Below, in pieces: positions 28,256 through 36,640 of a DNA stretch of 64,000 nucleotides (positions within the stretch are counted from its first letter, which is position 1; each line of letters opens with the position of its first letter). The notes beneath the pieces are model-generated. The model saw nothing but the letters and a program-made list of their open reading frames with translations, searched no databases and was not told where the DNA came from. The translations under genes and the position numbers were made by a program. The stretch comes from Thiomonas delicata (GTDB taxonomy: Bacteria > Pseudomonadota > Gammaproteobacteria > Burkholderiales > Burkholderiaceae_C): assembly GCF_900088825.1 (NCBI RefSeq), contig NZ_LT592170.1, positions 1,104,852-1,168,851 of the forward strand. The letters run 5' to 3'.

Positions 28256-28590
28256 TGCAGAGGATGTTGCAGACCTTGCGCTCAGAGATCGACAGGATCG
28301 ACGGACAGATCATTGAGCTTCTCGCCAGACGCTTCGCGGTCACCCGGCAGGTCGGGCAACTCAAGGCGCATCATGCGCTGCCAGCGGTAGACGCAGAGCG
28401 CGAATCTGCCCAGCAGTTGCGCTATGAGCAACTCGCGCGGGCAAATGGCCTCGACCCGGCTTTAGTCACGGGTCTGTTTCGTGACATCATCGCAGCAGTG
28501 GTGCGTCAGCACGGTGAAGCCATCACCCCAGAACGCCCCGGATCAAGCCAGCCGCCGCGCAGCCGGAAAGATCACGGCAACGAGCGGTGA
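28255..28590 (+). CDS. Chorismate mutase, AroQ (type II) class
   Basis: The product has 111 residues from ATG 28255, overlapping the previous stop. LRSEIDRIDGQIIELLARRFAVTRQVGQLKA is the first AroQ helix with the usual Arg, Arg and Lys; DAERESAQQ carries the Glu, and IIAAVVRQHGEA the final Gln. All active-site positions expected for the all-helical AroQ fold are present. It converts chorismate to prephenate, the entry to Phe/Tyr synthesis. It is odd cargo inside the parB operon of a mobile element. Pyocin/salicylate-type isochorismate lyases share the fold and cannot be excluded. Confidence 0.82.
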   Translation: MQRMLQTLRSEIDRIDGQIIELLARRFAVTRQVGQLKAHHALPAVDAERESAQQLRYEQLARANGLDPALVTGLFRDIIAAVVRQHGEAITPERPGSSQPPRSRKDHGNER

Positions 28591-28591
28591 G

Positions 28592-29158
28592 TCACCACTT
28601 CGCAGCCAGCCCATCACCCTTGGGCACCAGCGGGCTCGCCTGCGGCGTCCAGGTGACGACAGGCCGCACCGGCGGCAGCGCGGCGCCGACAGTGGCCCAT
28701 GATGCGATCTGTCCGCCCGGAATGGCTGGCACGACCACGCCCGCTTTCCCGAAAACCTTCTCCCCATAAGCCATGCCCACCGGGCTGCGGAGCCTGCCCG
28801 TGTTGTACGCCGACAACGTGGCACGCAGATTGCCCGAGCGTGCCCACCCCTCCATCAGGACACTCTGCGCAGCGCGCAGGTTCGTACAGAGATTGAGAAC
28901 CTGATCGACGCCCAGCCCCAGCCGGGGCAGGTTTCCGCTGTTGATCTGCGCCAGGCCGATGTCCACCGAGTGCCCCTGGGCGATCAACTCCCTCGCCAGC
29001 CGTGCGGCCTCGGCAACTGTCGTCGGCGCATAGCTCTTGCCACTGGTGTTGTCATGCAGAGCCAGCGCATTGCCCCCGCTTTCCTGCTGCACCACCGCGG
29101 CCAGGGTCACCGGGGCGATCTGAGGTGCACATTGCTGCATCAAGGCGATAGCGTTCAT
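28592..29158 (-). CDS. VirB1-like lytic transglycosylase
   Basis: The product has 188 residues from ATG 29158. VTLAAVVQQESGGNALALHDN holds the catalytic Glu of soluble lytic transglycosylases; VDIGLAQINSGNLPRLGL and ATLSAYNTGR are the remaining family motifs. It opens the peptidoglycan for a type IV secretion channel. There is no clear signal peptide, as in several VirB1-like proteins. The open frame extends far upstream antisense to topB, but the motif spacing supports this start. It converges on the chorismate mutase gene. Confidence 0.88.
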   Translation of the reverse strand: MNAIALMQQCAPQIAPVTLAAVVQQESGGNALALHDNTSGKSYAPTTVAEAARLARELIAQGHSVDIGLAQINSGNLPRLGLGVDQVLNLCTNLRAAQSVLMEGWARSGNLRATLSAYNTGRLRSPVGMAYGEKVFGKAGVVVPAIPGGQIASWATVGAALPPVRPVVTWTPQASPLVPKGDGLAAKW

Positions 29159-29281
29159 GGGGAATGTGATTGATCGGCGCGTGCGCGCCCTTGCCCAGAT
29201 TCTGTGGGCGTGGGACAACTGCCTCATGACCCCACCGCGCAGAGTCTCCAGAGAACCATCCCCCCTTCCTGGAGACACAGC

Positions 29282-31453
29282 ATGCGCCTCATCATCGCCG
29301 AAAAACCCTCCGTCGCCCAAGCCATCGCCGGTGTCATCGGCGGCGCCAGACGCAACGACGGCTACATCGAATGCCCGCAGGCCAAGACCCGCGTGACCTG
29401 GTGCTTCGGGCACCTGCTCGAACAAGCAAGACCCGAGGATTACGTTGCCGGCGGCAAGGTGCTGGCCTCGCATCTGCCCGTCGTCCCCATAGCCTGGAAA
29501 CTCTCGCCGCGCGACGGCGGCGCGGGCAAGCAGGTCAAGGTGATCCGCGATCTGCTCAAAGATACATCGGAAGTCGTCAATGCCGGCGACGCCGACCGCG
29601 AGGGCCAGTTGCTGGTCGATGAGGTCTTGCTGTTCCTGAACTGGAAGGGCAAGACCTCCCGCCTGTGGCTGTCGAGCCTGGACGACGAAAGCGTGCGGCG
29701 CGCGCTGGTGAGTCTCAAGAACAACGACGCCATGCGTCCCCTCTATGAATCCGCCCTGGCGCGCCAGCGTGCCGACTGGCTCATGGGCATGAACGCCTCC
29801 ATCGCCCTGAGCCGCAACCTGCAGGCCTGCGGCGTGCAGGGCGCCTGGAGCGTGGGCCGCGTGCAGACCCCGACCCTGGCGCTGCTCGTAGATCGGCAGC
29901 GCGACATCCAGAACTTCAAGCCGCGCGATCATTACCAGGTGCAGGCCGCCCTCGACGGCGACATCCGCGCCCTCTGGCAGATTCCCGAAGACCTGCAAAC
30001 CGAGGATGGCCTGCTTCTGGACAAGTCTGCCGCCGAGGCCTGCGCCCAGGCGGTGCAGGGCCGGCGCGCGACCGTCTCCGCTTTCACCCGCAAGGCGGGC
30101 GAGCGTCAGGCGCCGATGCCTTATGCCCTCAGCACTCTGCAGAAGACGGCCAGCAGCCGTCTGGGACTGTCCGCCAAGGACACGCTGGCCGCGGCGCAGA
30201 ATCTGTACGAAGCCAAGCTCGCCAGCTACCCGCGCTCCGACTGTCCCTGGCTCCCCGCCGAAATGCACGTCGCCGCCGCGCAGATCATTCGCGCCCTGGG
30301 CGCAGCGGACATCGCTGGCATCGACCCTGAACGCCGTCATCCCGCCTGGAACACCGCCAAGGTCGAAGCCCACCACGGCATCATCCCCACGGGCCGCAGC
30401 CTCGCCGAGGCATCGGGCCTGTCCGGGAACGCCAAGGCGGTGTACGGCCTGCTGCGCGAGTCCTACCTGCGCCTGTTCATGCCGCCGGAAACCTTCGAGA
30501 CCCGCGAAGCCCTGTTCACATTCCCGGGCGGCGAGCGCTTCAAGGCGAGCGCCCGCATCGTGCAGGAACCCGGCTGGACGCAGCTCGGGCAAGGTGACAG
30601 CAGCGCGGAAGACGGCGAGCCCGAACAGCCCGCCAGACTGCCCATCCTCACCGAGGGCCAGCAATTGACCTGTGAATCCGCGCAAGTGCAGGCCAAGCGC
30701 ACCAGCCCGCCCAAACCTTACACCGACGGCACGCTCATCGCCGCCATGACCGGCGTGCACAAGCTGGTCACCGACTCCAAGCTCAAAGCCCGTCTGAAGG
30801 AGACCTCCGGGCTGGGCACCGAGGCGACGCGGGCCTCGATGATCGAAGTCCTGATCGCCCGCGAATACGCTGAGCGCAAAAAGAAAGAGATTCACCCGAC
30901 CGAGCACGGCGTGCAACTCATTGACATGCTGCGCAAGGTCGCCCCTGACCTGGCCGACCCCGGCACGACTGCGCTACAGGAAGACGCGCTTGCGGCCATC
31001 GCCAGTGCCCGCAGCACCTTCGACGAATTCATGACGGCCCAGATCGACGCCGTGCGCGAGTCCACCCAAAAGCTGTTGGGCGGCCAACTCGGTGCAACGC
31101 CCGCCATTCTCCATGCCTGTCCCGCCTGCGGCGGCGGCCGCTGCGCCCAGCGCACCAGTAAGGCCGGGGCGACCTATCACCGCTGCCTGGATTGCGACGC
31201 CGCATTTGGTGACGACGGCGGCAAACCCGGCAAGCGCTTCGAGGACAAGCACCAGAGCGAGGGCGCAGCGGCCAAAGCGCCCGCATCTGGCCCGAAGTGC
31301 CTGAGCTGCAAGAAGCCCACTTTCAAGAATGAGACCAAGACCGGCAAGCCCTACTACCGCTGCGGCGGGTGCAAGGGGGCCTGGTGGCCGGATCGAAAGG
31401 ATGAAGGCAAGCTCGGGACGAAGTGGGAAGAGAGGGCGGGAGCCCGAGCGTAA
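29282..31453 (+). CDS. topB: DNA topoisomerase III (TraE/TopB-like)
   Basis: The product has 723 residues from ATG 29282, matching the conserved MRLIIAEKPSVAQAIAGVIG start (TOPRIM). The TOPRIM DxD lies in VVNAGDADREGQLLVDEVL. The catalytic Tyr is at about residue 316 in ASYPRSDC. Two C-terminal zinc ribbons follow (CPACGG...CLDCD and CLSCKK...CGGCK, about 610-710). Type IA topoisomerases of this kind are standard in ICEs and IncP-type plasmids, where they resolve transferred or replicating DNA. Size is close to plasmid TraE/TopB. Confidence 0.95.
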   Translation: MRLIIAEKPSVAQAIAGVIGGARRNDGYIECPQAKTRVTWCFGHLLEQARPEDYVAGGKVLASHLPVVPIAWKLSPRDGGAGKQVKVIRDLLKDTSEVVNAGDADREGQLLVDEVLLFLNWKGKTSRLWLSSLDDESVRRALVSLKNNDAMRPLYESALARQRADWLMGMNASIALSRNLQACGVQGAWSVGRVQTPTLALLVDRQRDIQNFKPRDHYQVQAALDGDIRALWQIPEDLQTEDGLLLDKSAAEACAQAVQGRRATVSAFTRKAGERQAPMPYALSTLQKTASSRLGLSAKDTLAAAQNLYEAKLASYPRSDCPWLPAEMHVAAAQIIRALGAADIAGIDPERRHPAWNTAKVEAHHGIIPTGRSLAEASGLSGNAKAVYGLLRESYLRLFMPPETFETREALFTFPGGERFKASARIVQEPGWTQLGQGDSSAEDGEPEQPARLPILTEGQQLTCESAQVQAKRTSPPKPYTDGTLIAAMTGVHKLVTDSKLKARLKETSGLGTEATRASMIEVLIAREYAERKKKEIHPTEHGVQLIDMLRKVAPDLADPGTTALQEDALAAIASARSTFDEFMTAQIDAVRESTQKLLGGQLGATPAILHACPACGGGRCAQRTSKAGATYHRCLDCDAAFGDDGGKPGKRFEDKHQSEGAAAKAPASGPKCLSCKKPTFKNETKTGKPYYRCGGCKGAWWPDRKDEGKLGTKWEERAGARA

Positions 31454-31469
31454 AACCTAGAATCGACCT

Positions 31470-32297
31470 ATGTCCCAATCACTAGCCGCGCTGCTAAAGC
31501 TCATAGACACCCGCAAGGCGCAGCTCGACGCCCTGCGGCCGCTGCCGCCAGCAACGGTCGCCAGTCTGCATGACAAACTGGCGCTGGAGTGGACCTACAA
31601 CTCCAACGCCATCGAGGGCAACACCCTGACGCTGCGTGAGACGCAGGTCGTGCTCGAAGGCATTACCGTGGGCGGCAAATCGCTGAGGGAACACCTCGAA
31701 GCGATCAATCATCAGGAAGCCATCGGGGCCGTGGAATCGCTGATCCAGTCGGGCAAGCAGATGACCGAATGGGACGTGCGCGGCATCCACCAGATCGTAC
31801 TCAAAGGCATAGCCCCGGAGCATGCCGGGCGCTACCGCACAGAAAACGTCGCCATCGTAGGGGCGAGTCATACGCCGCCCGCCGCAGTGCAAGTGCCCGA
31901 GCGCATGACCGAACTGATACGGTGGCTCGACAGCCCGCCATCGCATGGTCTGCACCCCGTGGCTCGCGCTGCGGAATTTCATACCCGCTTCGTCGAAATC
32001 CACCCGTTCGTTGACGGCAATGGCCGCACCGGAAGACTGCTGATGAATGCCGTGCTCATGCAGGAAGGGTATCCCCCAGCGGTGATTCGCGCAGAGAACC
32101 GGCCCGCCTACTACGAAGCGCTCGATCGCGCCTGCGTGACCAAAGACTATGGTGACATCACGCGCTTGGTGGCGCAGGAAACCCTGCGCTCACTGGACAG
32201 CTATCTCGAAGTAATTGAAGGCAGGCAGCCTGGACGAGAACCAGAGCAGGCGCAGCGGCGCATGAAACGACCGGGGCGGACGGGTGTCGAGCGATGA
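31470..32297 (+). CDS. Fic-domain protein (AMP-transferase type)
   Basis: The product has 275 residues. The Fic motif HPFVDGNGRTGR lies at 178-189, with His178 the catalytic base. SNAIEGN at 45-51 is the (S/T)xxxE(G/N) inhibitory helix at the N-terminus, so this is a class II, self-inhibited Fic. Such enzymes attach AMP or other nucleotide parts to protein targets. It follows topB by 17 bp and overlaps the start of an unknown gene by four bases, which could be its target, regulator or partner. Confidence 0.92.
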   Translation: MSQSLAALLKLIDTRKAQLDALRPLPPATVASLHDKLALEWTYNSNAIEGNTLTLRETQVVLEGITVGGKSLREHLEAINHQEAIGAVESLIQSGKQMTEWDVRGIHQIVLKGIAPEHAGRYRTENVAIVGASHTPPAAVQVPERMTELIRWLDSPPSHGLHPVARAAEFHTRFVEIHPFVDGNGRTGRLLMNAVLMQEGYPPAVIRAENRPAYYEALDRACVTKDYGDITRLVAQETLRSLDSYLEVIEGRQPGREPEQAQRRMKRPGRTGVER

Positions 32298-32797
32298 TGG
32301 AACAAACGCCACGACAAATTAACGTCCGCCAGCGCGAGTATGCGCTAGCGAGCGCCAAATCAGGCGCGGTCCGCTTGGTAACACGAAATATCTTTACATG
32401 TACAGCTTGGTTCGGAATCGACCGGCACAACGGCATCGCGTTTCTTTGCCACTTCGATGCGCCGTGGAGTCCAGCAGCGGTTCCCCAAATCGTTAAAGAA
32501 CTGATGAATATTGCTCCGCCCGATGCTCGATTTGAATCACACGTTGTGAATGGCACATTCTTCGCTTACCTATGGGCAAACCGTACAAGAAGGCGCTTGA
32601 AAAGCGAACTCGGGAAGTTGCCCGAGTTCAAGTGCACGTTGAAAGAACATAGTTTTCTGTTCCATCGTGCCCTAAGTTTGGTCGTCGTTTCCGTGGCCAG
32701 CAGAAATTGGCGACGCATAGATTACTGTTGGGAGGATAAGTACAAGGAAGCCAAGCCCATAACAAAGGGGATGAGCAAGGCGCCCGGTTCACTTTAG
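32294..32797 (+). CDS. Unknown protein coupled to fic (167 aa)
   Basis: ATG 32294 overlaps the fic stop (ATGA). The gene is visibly less GC-rich than its neighbours (near 50 %), suggesting separate origin. The translation FTCTAWFGIDRHNGIAFLCHFDAPWSPAAVPQIVKEL faintly recalls the CheD-like fold (a Cys near the start and a His in a C-H pair), but this is weak. It ends MSKAPGSL. No membrane helix is seen. Given the coupling, it may work with Fic; function unknown. Confidence 0.6.
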   Translation: MMEQTPRQINVRQREYALASAKSGAVRLVTRNIFTCTAWFGIDRHNGIAFLCHFDAPWSPAAVPQIVKELMNIAPPDARFESHVVNGTFFAYLWANRTRRRLKSELGKLPEFKCTLKEHSFLFHRALSLVVVSVASRNWRRIDYCWEDKYKEAKPITKGMSKAPGSL

Positions 32798-32803
32798 TGC
32801 GGC

Positions 32804-33967
32804 TCACCGATTCACCGCCCCCACCACCCCCACCCCCATCAACCGCGCCCACGCCCGCGTGCTCGCCGCCTGAATCCCCGGCGCTGCGCTCCCCGGCGCC
32901 GCCCACCACGCATTGGACTGCGCCACAATCACCGTAGGCCGCTGCCACAGCGCCTCAAGCCACGTCCACGGCTGCACCTGCTCCACGCAAATCGCGGCCC
33001 ACACGCGCTGCCCGTCCAGATCGAACACCCGTTGCCACCAGGCAGGACGCAGGGTGCGCGGATTCCAAGGCTGCCAGTCACCGCCCAGCAGCAGGCCCGC
33101 AGCCTCTGCGACCGGCACCGGATCGGCGTACCCATGCCGGACCTGCACGACCGCATCGCGCGCATCCATCTGCACGCCGAGCAGCCAGACCTGCCCCGGC
33201 GGCACCGCTGCAGCGAACTGCGCTCGGGTGCCGTCGTACCAGTCTGGCAGGATGGCTTCAGGAAACACCAGCACCCGCGCCGCAGCCCCCTGGGAGAGAC
33301 CTGCGGCGATCACCGCTTGATTGTTGGCGATGCCGGCCAGGACATTGCCGTCGTCCGGCTTGATCTGCGTGTGTATGCCAACCCAGCCTTCTGGCAAAGC
33401 CGGAGCAAGCCCGATTCCATGCTTGACCACTGCAGCGGCATTCGCCAAGACCGCGCCCACCAGCAGTGAAACCAGCACTCGGCGCGAACCCTCCCCGTCG
33501 CGCAAAGCCAGCGGAAGGATGACCGCGAGAGCCAGCATGAGCAGCAAACCGATCCATCCCATCGCCGGGAACAGCACGCCTGCGGCATTCATCGGGGAGA
33601 GCCAGCCGATCACGCCCAGCGGGGGCAGGGCGGTCAGCAGCAGCGCGCCCAGCAAGCCGCCGCGCCGGGGCGGCAGCGCCCACGGCAAGGACAACGCCAG
33701 CGACGCCCCTGCCCATGCCGCGCAGGCCATCAAGGCGTGATGCTTCCCCCAATAGCCCAACACCGCCGAAACGATCGGCCAGCAGCCCACCGCGTAATAG
33801 GCCAGCGCCACCCCGAACCGTCGCCGCGCCGTGCCGCTCCCCGCCACCAACAAGGGAAGGCACAGCGACGCAGTCGGCCCAAGCAGGCTGGAACCGCCCC
33901 ACAGCCAGGCGCTGCCGGCGGCAGCCGCGGCGAGGATCGGCCATTCACTTGCCAAAGCGCGGCGCAT
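32804..33967 (-). CDS. TraB-like conjugal transfer protein (nitrilase/Lnt-like)
   Basis: The product has 387 residues. About six apolar segments fill residues 10-185. The rest resembles the carbon-nitrogen hydrolase domain of apolipoprotein N-acyltransferase and Ti-plasmid TraB: Glu237 in VFPEAILP and Cys327 in AAICVEQVQPW. The region where the catalytic Lys should lie (about 275-290, RHGYADPVPVAE) has none, so ordinary amidase chemistry may be lost. It overlaps the next leftward gene by 23 bp and belongs to the transfer operon starting at 35946. Confidence 0.75.
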   Translation of the reverse strand: MRRALASEWPILAAAAAGSAWLWGGSSLLGPTASLCLPLLVAGSGTARRRFGVALAYYAVGCWPIVSAVLGYWGKHHALMACAAWAGASLALSLPWALPPRRGGLLGALLLTALPPLGVIGWLSPMNAAGVLFPAMGWIGLLLMLALAVILPLALRDGEGSRRVLVSLLVGAVLANAAAVVKHGIGLAPALPEGWVGIHTQIKPDDGNVLAGIANNQAVIAAGLSQGAAARVLVFPEAILPDWYDGTRAQFAAAVPPGQVWLLGVQMDARDAVVQVRHGYADPVPVAEAAGLLLGGDWQPWNPRTLRPAWWQRVFDLDGQRVWAAICVEQVQPWTWLEALWQRPTVIVAQSNAWWAAPGSAAPGIQAASTRAWARLMGVGVVGAVNR

Positions 33968-34490
33968 GGTCAGGAGCCGTCAGCTTCTGAATCATCTGCT
34001 GCTGCAACTGCACCGTCTGCTCCAACTGGAGCTTGCCTGCCAAGAAACCAACAAACAACGAGAAAGCGATGACCACGCCCAGGATCGCCATCGAGGTCAG
34101 CGAAAACAGCTCCCGCAAACCGCTGGTCACCCCTTCTCGCACCGCCGACCTGACCACCCCCTCATCCACCTTCGCGTTCACCGGCCGCGCCGCCGCCTCC
34201 TGCAGGCCGCGCAAGCCGACGATCACCGGCGTCAAATCCATCGGCGCCGCATCCGCCTTGCCCGACTCCAGCACCGCCGCCTTCACTGCGGCGAGCACAT
34301 CCGCCCTCGGCGTGCTGCGCGCCCAGCCCCAGGCAACCAGCGTGACCTGAGGGATGTTGCTTGGGTCATCGACCTCAAACTGGGCGCGCTGCATGATGCC
34401 CAGCAGAGAACGAATCTCTTTCCATTCGTCCTCGGCGGGCAGCCGCCCGAGCACATCCATGAACACCTGTTCCGAATTGCTGTAGGCCAT
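33945..34490 (-). CDS. Membrane-anchored hypothetical transfer protein (181 aa)
   Basis: From ATG 34490, overlapping the ParA-like stop (TGATG), it encodes a soluble N-terminal part with SNSEQVFMDVLGRLPAEDEWKEI, then one membrane helix (about 137-160, LTSMAILGVVIAFSLFVGFLAG) and a coiled-coil-like tail LQLEQTVQLQQQMIQKL. It resembles TraM-type accessory proteins of ICE transfer operons in layout only. It is part of the leftward TraK/TraL/TraB-like operon. Confidence 0.6.
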   Translation of the reverse strand: MAYSNSEQVFMDVLGRLPAEDEWKEIRSLLGIMQRAQFEVDDPSNIPQVTLVAWGWARSTPRADVLAAVKAAVLESGKADAAPMDLTPVIVGLRGLQEAAARPVNAKVDEGVVRSAVREGVTSGLRELFSLTSMAILGVVIAFSLFVGFLAGKLQLEQTVQLQQQMIQKLTAPDHAPRFGK

Positions 34491-35248
34491 CACACCACCT
34501 CCACATCCACAGACTCGATCGGCTCCAGCGCCGCCCCGGCCCGTTTGAGCCAGGACTGCAGGGCCAGCCGGTAGCCATACGGCAGCGGCCGACCGTCGAT
34601 GCCCGAAGCCAGTACCTCATGGAACGGGCGACGCCCGATCATCACCGCGAGCTGGTCGTTCATCTCCGGCAGTTCGGTCTCGACCCAGGCGCCTTCCTCC
34701 ACCAGACGCTGCCGCAGCGGGTCGGTCTGCCAGAGCACGAACTTGTCCGCCGAGCCGAAGAACAGGTTCTTCACCACGATGCCCGCCTCATAGCGCGCGG
34801 GCATATTGCGCAGGCGGTAATCCAGCGCCCGGATGCTCTCCTGAGTGCGGCTGAGCAGCCACACCGGCACCGCATTGGCCTCGCGCAGCACCTCGCCGAC
34901 GATGTGGATCGACCCGTCGAATGCCCGCGTGCCGATCTGCGCCGGCATATTGATGATGATGCGGTACTCCGCCGTCTGGGCGGCAGCGCCGAGCATGGCC
35001 AGCTTCGTGCCCAGATCGATCCAGCCGCTCTCGGTGGAAAGATCGAGCAGCGCCGTGCTGGCGATGCCGCCGCCAGGCCGCAGCCCTCCTTCGCCGCACA
35101 CGTCCGGGTTGGAGAGATCGGCGTCATAGACCACCAGACGGGGACGCTGCTCCTCTTCTCTGGACAGGAAGTGATGAACCAGCGCTCGGGCGGCCAGGCT
35201 CTTGCCGACGCCGCCTTTGTCGCCATCGATGATGAATGTCTTGAGCAT
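34490..35248 (-). CDS. ParA/TraL-like ATPase of the transfer region
   Basis: The product has 252 residues. FIIDGDKGGVGKSLAARALVHHF is a deviant Walker A (KGGVGKS at 11-17); LVVYDADLSNPDV is the Walker A' region, and RIIINMPAQ replaces the usual Walker B Asp. Proteins of this kind (TraL of IncP plasmids) lie next to oriT genes. The gene is second in the leftward operon behind a TraK-like gene and ahead of the membrane protein. A role in relaxosome or partition is inferred, not shown. Confidence 0.8.
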   Translation of the reverse strand: MLKTFIIDGDKGGVGKSLAARALVHHFLSREEEQRPRLVVYDADLSNPDVCGEGGLRPGGGIASTALLDLSTESGWIDLGTKLAMLGAAAQTAEYRIIINMPAQIGTRAFDGSIHIVGEVLREANAVPVWLLSRTQESIRALDYRLRNMPARYEAGIVVKNLFFGSADKFVLWQTDPLRQRLVEEGAWVETELPEMNDQLAVMIGRRPFHEVLASGIDGRPLPYGYRLALQSWLKRAGAALEPIESVDVEVV

Positions 35249-35322
35249 GATGAAAAACCTTTCAGTCAGGATGAAAAAATGACCGGGCAGCGCCCCGGCG
35301 GCGTCCGGCGGCAGCCGGGAAA

Positions 35323-35946
35323 TCAGGCGTTGTGCTCGCCGATGAACTTGCGCCGCGCCTCGGGCGGCCCCTCCAGGTTCTTGCGCAGGATGTAGTCCGC
35401 CTCCGATTCCTCCGGCAGGCGGTCAGAGCCGTCCGCCCAGGGCGGCAGCTCCAGACCTTCCAGTCCGCGTGCAGTCGGCGGGGCGCTTGCGGCGGTTGGC
35501 GTCTTTGCGGCGGGGCGCTTGACCATGGGTGAGGCCGATGGGGGGCGGGCCGGTGCCGGTCTGGCTTTGGGCGTCGCGGGCACGGGCGACGGTGCACGCA
35601 GGTCAAACCGTCCCCGTCGTTTCCGAATCGCGTCCAGAGCATGTCGCAAGTCGTCCGCCGGAATGCTTGGCATGCACTTCTTCAGGTAAGCCAGAATCTC
35701 GGCGGGCTTCTCGTCGCTATCGAACAGGGCGAACAGTTCGTCCTCGATCGCCATCAGACTGTTGAGCGCGAACTGCCGTGGATTGCTGGCTTCTTCGGCA
35801 CGGGCGCGCGCCTGTGCGGTTTCTCGCTTGCGCCGTGCGATTTCCCGCAACTCGGCTTGCGTCTGCTTCAGTTGCTGGAGGGCCGCGTCGCGGTCGAATG
35901 CGCCCGTGTCGTCTGGCGCTTCCGGCTTGTCCTCGTTTTGCGTCAT
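35323..35946 (-). CDS. TraK-like or unknown oriT-flanking protein (207 aa)
   Basis: It is first in the leftward operon, starting at ATG 35946 beside the candidate oriT. The N-terminal half is a charged helix (AALQQLKQTQAELREIARRKRETAQARARAEEASN, read in pieces), followed by an IPADDLRHALDAIRKRRGRFDLR segment and a Pro/Ala-rich linker. The charged helix, the R-K-R-R-G-R-F end and position suggest an oriT-binding H-NS/TraK-like protein, but I cannot confirm the family. Confidence 0.5.
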   Translation of the reverse strand: MTQNEDKPEAPDDTGAFDRDAALQQLKQTQAELREIARRKRETAQARARAEEASNPRQFALNSLMAIEDELFALFDSDEKPAEILAYLKKCMPSIPADDLRHALDAIRKRRGRFDLRAPSPVPATPKARPAPARPPSASPMVKRPAAKTPTAASAPPTARGLEGLELPPWADGSDRLPEESEADYILRKNLEGPPEARRKFIGEHNA

Positions 35947-36121
35947 CGTGATTCCTCATGTGTGCGCCTTTCATCAGCGCCCTACCCGGACTCTGCGAGG
36001 TGGGGCCAGCGTGCGACAAGGGAACCGCGGAGAACCGGCAATGGCATCCGCACATCGGCGAAGCGCGTCCGCTGCGCGACAGATCGTGTCCAAAAGGGTG
36101 TCGGGCGGAGCCTGACCAAGC

Positions 36122-36207
36122 GTTTCGTGTGACATGGCGCCGCCAGGCGTCGGACAGCCGCGTCCAGCGGTGTCCGAAATGTCCCACGAAACATTACCTT
36201 GCAAGGT
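36122..36207. other. Candidate oriT: nested inverted repeats
   Basis: The gap between the leftward transfer operon and the rightward mobC/relaxase genes holds nested repeats. The outer 14-bp arms GTTTCGTGtGACAT (36122-36135) and its complement (36179-36192) match at 13 of 14 positions. An inner hairpin TCGGACAgCCGC...GCGGTGTCCGA spans 36150-36177. A perfect palindrome ACCTTGCAAGGT follows at 36196-36207. Location and structure fit an origin of transfer; I could not see a known nick motif, so the site is not proven. Confidence 0.5.
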
Positions 36208-36328
36208 TTTTACGCATCGAAGGTTTGGACAGCTCCGACACACGCCCGGATCAAACCGCCTCACGACTGACCAGCAGCGACACACGACGCAGACAGACCG
36301 TGCCGTCCCCGTCTCGCAGAGTCACGGC

Positions 36329-36640
36329 ATGGACCCACAAGATCGCAAACCCCACACCGTGCGCGTGCGCCTCACCACCGCCCAGCTCGCCGACCTGCGC
36401 CACCAGGCACAGGCCGCCCGCAAGAGTGTGTCGGAACTCATCCGGCTGCGCGCCACCCTTCAACCCGTGATCAGCCGCGCCGACGACACCGCCGCGCAGC
36501 GCATCGACCAGCTCGGACGCCTGCTCAAACACCTCTATCCCAAAGACAAAGGTTGGGCTACCGGAGACGATCGCCGCCGCTGGTGGCAACTGGTCGAAGA
36601 ACTCCAGCGCACCGCCGCCATCCTGAGAAGGACACCCTGA
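36329..36640 (+). CDS. mobC: MobC/TraJ-like relaxosome accessory protein
   Basis: The product has 103 residues from ATG 36329. HTVRVRLTTAQLADLRHQAQAARKSVSELIRLRATL is a ribbon-helix-helix start as in MobC/TraJ proteins. These bind oriT beside the nick and load the relaxase. It sits right of the candidate oriT and its stop overlaps the relaxase start (TGATG). Confidence 0.8.
   Translation: MDPQDRKPHTVRVRLTTAQLADLRHQAQAARKSVSELIRLRATLQPVISRADDTAAQRIDQLGRLLKHLYPKDKGWATGDDRRRWWQLVEELQRTAAILRRTP

Noticed and set aside
29159-30916. Long upstream extension of the transglycosylase frame
   Set aside because: It is antisense to topoisomerase III; the transglycosylase domain starts at 29158.
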